From Actinocrinis puniceicyclus (lineage in GTDB: Bacteria; Actinomycetota; Actinomycetes; Streptomycetales; Catenulisporaceae), in assembly GCF_018283645.1 (NCBI RefSeq), contig NZ_JAGSXH010000001.1:1-52885 (forward strand): DNA of 52,885 nucleotides. The letters are read 5' to 3'. Both the position numbers and the translations under genes were made by a program. The notes under the pieces are model-generated. The model had not been told where the DNA came from. It worked only from the letters and a program-made list of their open reading frames with translations, and did not search any database. This document shows positions 42,404 to 49,068 of the stretch, in pieces. Numbering within the stretch: the first letter of the stretch is position 1; every line of letters begins with the position of its first letter.

Positions 42404-42904
42404 CTACTCGTGCGCCAGCGTGTACGCCGAGCGGATCCGGCCGGGGATCGCGCCGCGCTCGCCGATCTCGAAGCCGTTGGCGCGGGCCCACTCCCGGATC
42501 TCGGAGGTGCCAGGCACGACCGGCCTGGGCGCGCGCCGCGGCGTCGCCTTCACCCGGCCGCCCTTGACCGCGCTCTTGACCGACGCGGGCCGCCGCCCGT
42601 GCCGCGCCGGACGCGGCGCCGCCTGGGGCTGCGCCCACTCGGCCGACTCCGCCGGCTCCTCGCTCTCCGACTCCGCTTCCTCCGACTCGTCAGCATTCTG
42701 CGTTTCACCGGATGCGGGCTCCGGCTCGTGCCCGGCGTCCTCGGTCGGATGCCGCGCGGTGATCACCGGGCCGAAGAACTCGCGCAGCTTCTCCACCCCG
42801 GCCGGGGCGAGATCGAGCTTGATCGTCTGCCCGGCTATCGTCACATCACAGATCTCCACGTCACGGTCCGTGCCCGTGATGTCGCACACTCGTTTAAGCG
42901 CCAC
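42404..42904 (-). CDS. lsr2: Lsr2-like nucleoid-associated protein
   Basis: 166 residues from the GTG at 42904 (AAAGGA seven bases upstream). VEICDVTIAGQTIKLDLAPAGVEKLREFF resembles the Lsr2 N-terminal oligomerisation domain (quoted here in part: TIKLDLAPAGVEKLREFF). A long Glu/Ser then basic linker follows, and EIREWARANGFEIGERG through GRIRSAYTLAHE is the C-terminal DNA-binding domain that grips AT-rich minor grooves. Lsr2 proteins silence AT-rich, often acquired, DNA. This may be an accessory paralogue because the N-terminus is divergent. Confidence 0.85.
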   Translation of the reverse strand: MALKRVCDITGTDRDVEICDVTIAGQTIKLDLAPAGVEKLREFFGPVITARHPTEDAGHEPEPASGETQNADESEEAESESEEPAESAEWAQPQAAPRPARHGRRPASVKSAVKGGRVKATPRRAPRPVVPGTSEIREWARANGFEIGERGAIPGRIRSAYTLAHE

Positions 42905-43423
42905 CGGCAAATCCTTTCGGTTGTCTAATTCGCATACCTTAACGCGGTCGTCAACCGGCAAGTCATTTCTGACAAGGGTATCCGGTAACAGTTCGGAGCA
43001 CGCATCGACCCTGCACACCGGCCGAACCGCCGCCGCTTCGCATCCCTCTCGCGTCGTGAGCGCACACAAGGAAAGTCATTCGAAAAGCAGACTTCTGATA
43101 CCTGGAGCCGAATTGGCTGGTGCCGACGGCGGCGCGGGCTGGGGAAACCCCGTGGACACAGCGGTGGTTAGGCGAAGACTAAGACGAAGAACTCCCGTTC
43201 TATCGGCCGCCCGTGCCGCGAAACCGTTGCGCTGCGCATGGACGGCGGCGCGGTGCGCGAAGCTCAGGGGCACAGCGGCGCAGGAGGTCAGGGTCGAGCC
43301 GTCGCCGCCTTCAGCAGCGTCGTGCAGGGATCGGCCGCGGCGGCGGGGGCCAAAGCGAGACCGCCGCAAGCTCGACGGAGCTATCAAATCCCTGATGTCA
43401 CGACGAGCACCGAGCACTGCCAC
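42905..43423. other. Intergenic, relatively AT-rich, upstream of Lsr2-like gene
   Basis: Holds the Lsr2-like promoter and upstream sequence with short AT-rich patches. Overlapping frames here are not coding-like. The region borders an IS630 remnant and may be decayed mobile DNA. Confidence 0.45.
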
Positions 43424-43618
43424 TCAGGTTGAACTCGTGATCTCGTGGTCGGCGAGCGGCCCTCGCCGCACCAGGGACCAGATGCCCTCAACCGGGTTGA
43501 GCTGCGGTATGTAGGGCGGCAGGTGGTAGACGGTCAACCAGTCGTGCTCGGCGATGAACCGGCGCATCCCGGCGGTGCGGTGAGTGTGTGTCCGTGCCGC
43601 CCGATGACCTTCGGTCAT
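43424..43618 (-). pseudogene. IS630-type transposase C-terminal remnant
   Basis: 64-codon frame with LTVYHLPPYIPQLNPVEGIW and a preceding EHDW, the DDE region that carries the final catalytic Glu of IS630/DDE_3 transposases. The upstream two-thirds of the enzyme and normal ends of the element are missing, so it is a relic. Confidence 0.75.
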
Positions 43619-43647
43619 TCAGGCTACGCCCTTGGCAGCCTCCGACC

Positions 43648-43677
43648 TTGACAGGCAGCCGTCTGGCTGCCTAACTT
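43648..43677 (+). promoter_or_regulatory. Promoter of the fused ArsR-SRPBCC gene
   Basis: TTGACA at 43648-43653 and TAACTT at 43672-43677 are 18 bases apart; the first palindrome lies exactly between them. Confidence 0.65.
43653..43672. promoter_or_regulatory. Operator palindrome 1 (ArsR-SRPBCC)
   Basis: AGGCAGCC-GTCT-GGCTGCCT, a perfect 8-bp inverted repeat covering the spacer of the promoter, 62 bases before the GTG start. Confidence 0.75.
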
Positions 43678-43679
43678 AA

Positions 43680-43699
43680 AGGCAGCCCAAAGGCTGCAT
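43680..43699. promoter_or_regulatory. Operator palindrome 2 (ArsR-SRPBCC)
   Basis: AGGCAGCC-CAAA-GGCTGCAT, the same repeat with one mismatch, one short interval after palindrome 1, so two repressor dimers could bind side by side. Confidence 0.7.
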
Positions 43700-43733
43700 A
43701 TCGACAGGCGGCAGCCGTACTACGAGGACGGCC

Positions 43734-44525
43734 GTGGACGAGGTGTTCAAAGCGTTGGCCGATCCGAGTCGGCGCGCGCTGCTCGACTCGCTCAACGCCC
43801 GCAACGGGCAGACGCTGCGCGAGCTGTGCGCCGGACTCGAGATGGCCAGGCAGTCCGTCAGCAAGCACCTCGCGGTGTTGGAGGAGGCCGGGCTCGTCAC
43901 CACGGTGCGGCGGGGCCGGGAGAAGCTGCACTACCTCAACGCCGCGCCCGTGCACGAGATCGCCCACCGGTGGATCAGCCGCTACGACCGGGCCAGGGTC
44001 CAAGCCCTGGCGGACCTGAAACTCGCCCTGGAGGAGACCCCGATGGACGCGCCGACCTTCGTCTACACCACCTATATCCGCACCACCCCGCAAAAGCTCT
44101 GGCAGGCGCTGACCGAGCCCGCCTTCACCCGCCGCTACTGGGCCACGGCGTTCAGCACGGACTGGTCCGTCGGCTCGCCGATGACCTGGGACAACCACGG
44201 CGTGGTCATCGACGATCCGCAGCAGGTCGTGCTGGAGGCCGAACCCTACAGTCGGCTCTCCTACACCTGGCACGCCGTCACCGCGGAGCTCGCCGAGCGC
44301 TTCGGCTGGGACGAGCAGCTGCTCGCCCGGCTGTCCGGCGAGGCTCGCTCAAAGGTCACCTTCACCATCGAGGAGGCCGGGCAGGTGGTGAAGCTCACCG
44401 TCGTGCACGACGGCTTCGAGCCCGGATCGGGCCTGGCCGAGATGGTCAGCTATGGCTGGCCGAACGTGGTAGCGAGCCTGAAGACGTTGCTGGAGACCGG
44501 CGAGCCCCTGCCGGACGACGCCTGA
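43734..44525 (+). CDS. Fused ArsR repressor and SRPBCC (AHSA1) protein
   Basis: 263 residues. Residues 1-95 form an ArsR winged helix (ALADPSRRALLDSL, MARQSVSKHLAVLEEAGLV); residues about 105-260 form an SRPBCC domain (FVYTTYIRTTPQKLWQALTEPAFTRRYW in family order, quoted in part: TTPQKLWQALTEP). Ligand binding in the second domain probably controls DNA binding directly. Two matching palindromes cover the promoter. GAGGACGGCC precedes the GTG. The split version of this pair is at 5078-5961. Confidence 0.92.
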   Translation: MDEVFKALADPSRRALLDSLNARNGQTLRELCAGLEMARQSVSKHLAVLEEAGLVTTVRRGREKLHYLNAAPVHEIAHRWISRYDRARVQALADLKLALEETPMDAPTFVYTTYIRTTPQKLWQALTEPAFTRRYWATAFSTDWSVGSPMTWDNHGVVIDDPQQVVLEAEPYSRLSYTWHAVTAELAERFGWDEQLLARLSGEARSKVTFTIEEAGQVVKLTVVHDGFEPGSGLAEMVSYGWPNVVASLKTLLETGEPLPDDA

Positions 44526-44575
44526 GTGCTTGGATCATGGAGCGGCGACGCGCACCCTGCCGACGCCGTCGGAGG

Positions 44576-45919
44576 TCAGAACCGCGGGCGGTGGCCGCTC
44601 CAGCCGGGGTGCATCAGTCGCATGTGCGTCAAGTCGTCGCGGCGGCGGATCCCGCAGGTGAGGTACTGCTCGTGCAGGCGGGCCAGCGCGTCGCGGTCGA
44701 GTTCGACGCCGAGACCGGGGCCGTCGGGCACGCGCAGCGAGCCGCCCTCGAACCGCAGAGCGCCGGGACGCACCACGTCCTGCGCCTCGTGCGGGCCGCC
44801 GCCGAAACCGCGCTGCCACGGCGAATGCGTGTCCAGGGCGTAGGTCAGGTTCGGGGTCGCGGCGGCCAGCTGGGTCATCGCGGCGAGACTGATCCCCAGG
44901 TGCGTGTTCGAGTGCATCGACAGCCCGAGGCCGAAGGTCTCGCACAGGCCGGCCAGGCGCTGCGAGGCGCGCAGTCCGCCCCAGAAGTGGTGATCCGAGA
45001 GCACGACGCCGACCGCGCCGCGGCGCACCGCCTCCGGGATATCAGCGAACGACGTCACGCACATATTGGTCGCCAGCGGTAGCGCGGTCCCGGCCGCCAC
45101 CTCGGCCATGCCGGCGATACCCGGCGTCGGGTCCTCCAGGTATTCGAGCTCTCCTTCGAGCTGCTCGGCGACGCTCAGGCTGGTCGCCACGCTCCAGTTC
45201 GCGTTGGGGTCGATGCGCAGCGGATGGTCCGGAAAAGCGCGGCGCAGCGCGCGGATCGCCTCGACCTCCTGCTCCGGAGGGAAGACGCCGCCCTTGAGCT
45301 TGAGGGAACCGAAGCCGAACTCGTCCACCATGCGCCGCGCCTGCGCGACGATGCCCTCCGGGTCGAGCGCCGCGCCCCAGCCGTCGGGTTCGAAGTCGCA
45401 GCCGCCGCCGGCGGGATGCTCGGCCCACTTGTAGAAGAGGTATCCGCTGTAATCGACCCGCTCGCGCACCGCGCCGCCGAGCAGGTCCGCCACCCGCCGC
45501 CCGGTCGCCTTGCCCTGCACGTCGAAGCAGGCCACCTCGAAGGCGGCGACGATCTGCGCGACGGTCTTGTCCGCGCCGGTGGGGCCGATCAGCTCGGTGG
45601 GGTTGGAGGCGGTGAACGAGCCGAGCGACGCGGCCGCCCTGCGGGTCAGGCCATTGATGTCGAAGACGTCGAGCCCGGTCAGCGCGCGGGCCGCGCGCCC
45701 GAGCAGGTCGAGAGTCGGGTCGTCGCCGTATGCCTCGGACAGGCCGGTGATCCCGGCGTCCGTGTGCAACTCGATGATCGAGCGCAGCGCGTAGGGCTGG
45801 TGGCAGCCGGAAGCGTTGAGCAGCGGGGGGTCCTTCACCGCGACGGGCGTGACGGTGATGGCGGTGACGGTGAGCCGATCGGCTCGTGCGGCCGCCGGCG
45901 TGCTGGTCTCGTCGTGCAC
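44576..45919 (-). CDS. gudD: D-glucarate dehydratase (enolase superfamily)
   Basis: 447 residues. LKLKGG supplies the KxK base, DPNANWS and YLEDP the metal-binding Asp/Glu, and DHHFWGG with SMHSNTHLGI the His/Asp pair. The reaction is dehydration of D-glucarate to 5-keto-4-deoxyglucarate. The GTG at 45919 has GAGGGA nine bases upstream. A palindrome lies about 105 bases upstream. No glucarate transporter or aldolase gene is adjacent, so the pathway must be completed elsewhere. Confidence 0.93.
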   Translation of the reverse strand: MHDETSTPAAARADRLTVTAITVTPVAVKDPPLLNASGCHQPYALRSIIELHTDAGITGLSEAYGDDPTLDLLGRAARALTGLDVFDINGLTRRAAASLGSFTASNPTELIGPTGADKTVAQIVAAFEVACFDVQGKATGRRVADLLGGAVRERVDYSGYLFYKWAEHPAGGGCDFEPDGWGAALDPEGIVAQARRMVDEFGFGSLKLKGGVFPPEQEVEAIRALRRAFPDHPLRIDPNANWSVATSLSVAEQLEGELEYLEDPTPGIAGMAEVAAGTALPLATNMCVTSFADIPEAVRRGAVGVVLSDHHFWGGLRASQRLAGLCETFGLGLSMHSNTHLGISLAAMTQLAAATPNLTYALDTHSPWQRGFGGGPHEAQDVVRPGALRFEGGSLRVPDGPGLGVELDRDALARLHEQYLTCGIRRRDDLTHMRLMHPGWSGHRPRF

Positions 45920-46022
45920 TGGCTTACCGTCCCTCGTCCCGTCCGTACGGCCCGACCGGCGGCCCGACCGGCGGCCCGGCCGTGCGCGCATGCGGCCGGG
46001 ACCCGGCATCCCCACGGCAACG

Positions 46023-46038
46023 ATTCACGTATGTGAAT
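46023..46038. promoter_or_regulatory. Palindrome upstream of glucarate dehydratase
   Basis: ATTCAC-GTAT-GTGAAT, a perfect 6-bp inverted repeat with 4-base centre, GntR-like in appearance, in the gudD promoter region. Confidence 0.5.
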
Positions 46039-46205
46039 GACGGCCATGTGGATGAATTGATCTGCTCAGGAACATACGCGCGCCCGCGCCCGCCGGTCAA
46101 GGCGGGACGAGGGCTGCGGCCGGTCGCGGCCGGCAGCAGGCTGACGAACCGCGCCGGCAGCGACGGGCCAGCGGCCCGGTGCGCGTCCGCGCGGCTCAGC
46201 ACGGG

Positions 46206-47417
46206 TCAGAACAGGGCGGCGCGCAGCCAGCCGATGCGCTGCGTCGCGGTGTGGAAGTCGCTCGACTTGAGCGTGCCGTCGCCGAGCGCGGTCGCGAGCG
46301 CGTTGCGGGCGCTCTGCCCTTGGGCCACGTCACGCGCCGAGCACAGGATCAGGTCCATTCCGGCGGCCGCGGCCTTCACCGTCCGCTGGGCCGTGGTGCC
46401 ATATGCGCTCAGCGCGCCCGCCTCGAGCGCGTCCGTGATGGTCACCCCGCGGAAGCCGTTGCGGCCGCGCAGTTCGCCGCCCACGATCGTCGGCGAGAGG
46501 CCCGCGGGCAGGTTCGGGTCCAGCGCCGGGTAAAGCGCCCACGAGCACATGACCAGCATGACGCCGGCGCTGATCGCCGCCGGATAGGGCACCTCGTCGG
46601 TGGAGCGCAGCTGGGCCTGCGAGACGTTCAGCGTCACCGGTTGCAGATCGGTGTTCTGCGAGGTCGTCGCCGAACCGAGGCCGGGAAAGTGCTTGGCCGT
46701 GGCCGCGACCCCGGTCGCCTGCTGCGCGCTGATGAACGCCGAGCCGAGCGCGGCGACAGCGGCCGGATCATTGCTGAAAGAGCGCTGATACTGGTCGATG
46801 AAGTCGCCCGCGGAGTAGAACACGTCGAGCACGGGAGCCAGGTTGACGTTCATGCCGACGCCGCGCAGATTGCGCCCGGCCCCCGTCCCGCCCGCACTCG
46901 CCGCGGCCACCGGGTCGGCCGCCTGGCCCATCTGCTTGGCCGAGAGCGTCGGCTCCCCGGGCAGCCGGCGCACCAGGCCGCCCTCCTGGTCCGTCATCAG
47001 CAGCAGCGGCAGCTTGATCGGTCCGCGGGCGGCGGCCTGCCGCAACTGGGAGATCACCCCGGCGATCTGGCTCTCGCTCTGGATGTTCTCGCCGAAGAAG
47101 ATCACCCCGCCGACCAGCCCGGCGCTGATGTCGGACAACAGGCTCGCGGGCGGCGTGACCCCGGAATACGAGAAGATCACGCGCTGACCGGCCAGTTGCT
47201 GACCGGACAGGCCAGGCGGAAAGCTGACCAGCGCGGCGCTGCCCGGCCGCGCGATCGGGTGGTGCGCCGAGCTGTCCTGGCCGCCCTGGTGCCACCGGCC
47301 CAGCACCCCGGCCAGGCCCAGACCCACGGTGCCCGCCAGCACCGCGCGCCTGCCCGGGTTCCCCCCGGGGTCGGCGACATGAGGGCTCTTCGAACGACGG
47401 TGGGCCGGTTCGGGCAT
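46206..47417 (-). CDS. GH3 beta-N-acetylhexosaminidase-like glycosidase
   Basis: 403 residues. GRRAVLAGTVGLG is a twin-Arg-like leader; AKHFPGLGSATTSQNTD holds the Lys-His and Asp of the family's general acid loop, and TDALEAGAL holds the nucleophile Asp. Domain size and motifs match NagZ-type enzymes that release GlcNAc from murein or chitin fragments. It lies directly downstream of the conservon but has its own spacing (97 bases), so co-transcription is possible, not certain. Confidence 0.92.
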   Translation of the reverse strand: MPEPAHRRSKSPHVADPGGNPGRRAVLAGTVGLGLAGVLGRWHQGGQDSSAHHPIARPGSAALVSFPPGLSGQQLAGQRVIFSYSGVTPPASLLSDISAGLVGGVIFFGENIQSESQIAGVISQLRQAAARGPIKLPLLLMTDQEGGLVRRLPGEPTLSAKQMGQAADPVAAASAGGTGAGRNLRGVGMNVNLAPVLDVFYSAGDFIDQYQRSFSNDPAAVAALGSAFISAQQATGVAATAKHFPGLGSATTSQNTDLQPVTLNVSQAQLRSTDEVPYPAAISAGVMLVMCSWALYPALDPNLPAGLSPTIVGGELRGRNGFRGVTITDALEAGALSAYGTTAQRTVKAAAAGMDLILCSARDVAQGQSARNALATALGDGTLKSSDFHTATQRIGWLRAALF

Positions 47418-47514
47418 AGGGTGAGTTTACCGATCGGCCCCGTAATGTCACGAAGCCGACCGGAGGGACGATTCGGATGCGGCCTGGCGCGGGCACGCCT
47501 TCGTGCCCGCCCGC

Positions 47515-48150
47515 TCAGCCGATCCCGCTGCTCACCGCCGAGTTCCCGCTCGCCGAGCGGGAACGGAAGCTGACACTCTGCTGCACCAGCCGGATCAGCG
47601 CCGCCTTCACGGATTCCCGGTCGCGCGCGTCGAGCGGCACGACCGGCACGTCCGCGGCGACGGACAGCGCCTCGCGGATGTCCGAGACCTCGTGCGCGAG
47701 GACCCCGTCGAAGCGGTTGACGCCGATGATGTACGGCAACCCGAAGTCCTCGAAGTAGTCCACCGCGGAGAAGCTGTCCGCCAGCCGGCGGGTGTCCACC
47801 AGCACGATCGCGCCGATCGCGCCTTGGCACAGGTCGTCCCACATGAACCAGAACCGGCTCTGCCCGGGCGTGCCGAACAGGTAGAGCACCAGGTCCTGGT
47901 CCAGCGTCACCCGCCCGAAGTCCATCGCCACGGTGGTGGTCCGCTTCTGCGGCACGGCGTGCACGTCGTCCACGCCCTCGGACACCGCGGTCATGACCGC
48001 CTCCGTGGTCAGCGGCACGATCTCGGAGACCGCCCCGACGAAGGTGGTCTTCCCGGCCCCGAAACCGCCGGCGATCACGATCTTCACCGGCGTGACGGCG
48101 CCGCGGCGCTCGCCGCGACGCCCTTCCGGTTCAGAGGTTGCGAAGCCCAA
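47515..48150 (-). CDS. cvnD: Conservon GTPase (CvnD)
   Basis: 211 residues. GGFGAGKTT is the P-loop, LFGTPGQSRF the G3-like segment and VNRFDG the G4 position (atypical NKxD). It is the MglA/Ras-like GTPase of the conservon. TTG at 48150 has AAAGGG six bases upstream and overlaps the cvnC stop by about 20 bases. Its activity is likely set by the CvnB-type roadblock protein. Confidence 0.93.
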   Translation of the reverse strand: MGFATSEPEGRRGERRGAVTPVKIVIAGGFGAGKTTFVGAVSEIVPLTTEAVMTAVSEGVDDVHAVPQKRTTTVAMDFGRVTLDQDLVLYLFGTPGQSRFWFMWDDLCQGAIGAIVLVDTRRLADSFSAVDYFEDFGLPYIIGVNRFDGVLAHEVSDIREALSVAADVPVVPLDARDRESVKAALIRLVQQSVSFRSRSASGNSAVSSGIG

Positions 48151-48484
48151 TGAGCACCCTTTCCAATAGCGCCAGGTCAGGCTGGCCGTCCGGGGAGCCG
48201 GGCTCCTGCACCGACACCAGTCCGCCCTCCGCCAGGTCCCCGATGATCACTCCGGTGACCCCGAGTGGCATCTTGAGCAGGGCGGCGATCTCGGCCACCG
48301 ACTTGAACTCGGAGCAAAGGCGGCAGACGTTCTCGTACTCGGGCACGAGCGTGTGCATGACGTTCCACCCCCGGGCGGTCGTCGTCACCAGCGCCTCCAT
48401 CGCGAGCAACGACTGGGACTGCGTGCGTCCGCCCGTCACGGCATAGGGGCGCACGAAGGGAGAAGCCTCGCCTTCGGAACCCAC
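48131..48484 (-). CDS. cvnC: Conservon DUF742 protein (CvnC)
   Basis: 117 residues. SPFVRPYAVTGGRTQS and the winged-helix-like FKSVAEIAALLKMPLGVTGVIIGDL are the DUF742 pattern. GGGAGG precedes the GTG at 48484. It sits between CvnB and CvnD; a 151-base gap to cvnB is larger than usual. Confidence 0.93.
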   Translation of the reverse strand: MGSEGEASPFVRPYAVTGGRTQSQSLLAMEALVTTTARGWNVMHTLVPEYENVCRLCSEFKSVAEIAALLKMPLGVTGVIIGDLAEGGLVSVQEPGSPDGQPDLALLERVLIGLRNL

Positions 48485-48635
48485 CTTGCACCTCCCTCAG
48501 CCCGCCGGGCCGGAACACCCGGCCTCGCTGCCCGAGCCCCGTGTCAGCATCCGGATCCGCCTTCCGCTCGGCCGCCCGCGGCACTCCGGCCGGCCGCTGG
48601 CGTATCCACTGCCTGACGTTCGCCGCGCGTCGCGC

Positions 48636-49058
48636 TCACTGCGGCAGGGCGTTTTGCAGTTCCTCGCGCAGCGCCGGGGTCAGCACCTCCCCGGTGCGCT
48701 CCACGAGCATGGTCATCTCGTAGCCGATCAGACCCATGTCGCTCTCGGTGGAGGCCAGCGTCGCCATCACCGAGCCGTCGCTGATCGCCATCACGTACAG
48801 GAAGCCGCGCGCCATCTCCACCACGGTCTGGGTGACGGCGCCGCCCTCGAAGATCCGGGCCGAGCCCTGGGTCAGGCTGGCCAGTCCGCTGGCGACCGCC
48901 GCGAGCTGGTCCGCCCGGTCCCGGGTGAGCCCGTCGGAGGCCGCGATCAGCAGCCCGTCCGAGGAGACCACGATCGTATGGGCGACTCCGGGGACCCTTT
49001 CGACGAAATTCGAAATCAACCAGTTGAGGCTTTCCGCCTCCTGGCTCAGACCCCTCAT
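48636..49058 (-). CDS. cvnB: Conservon roadblock/LC7 protein (CvnB)
   Basis: 140 residues. FVERVPGVAHTIVVSSDGLLIAASDGL and RADQLAAVASGLASL are the roadblock domain hallmarks (MglB-like). Probably a GTPase-activating or effector partner of CvnD. Ten bases separate its ATG from the cvnA stop. Confidence 0.95.
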   Translation of the reverse strand: MRGLSQEAESLNWLISNFVERVPGVAHTIVVSSDGLLIAASDGLTRDRADQLAAVASGLASLTQGSARIFEGGAVTQTVVEMARGFLYVMAISDGSVMATLASTESDMGLIGYEMTMLVERTGEVLTPALREELQNALPQ

Positions 49059-49068
49059 GTTCCGATCC

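Noticed and set aside
43076-43423. Extension of the IS630 remnant into this frame
   Set aside because: No expected C-terminal transposase pattern was found in this frame.
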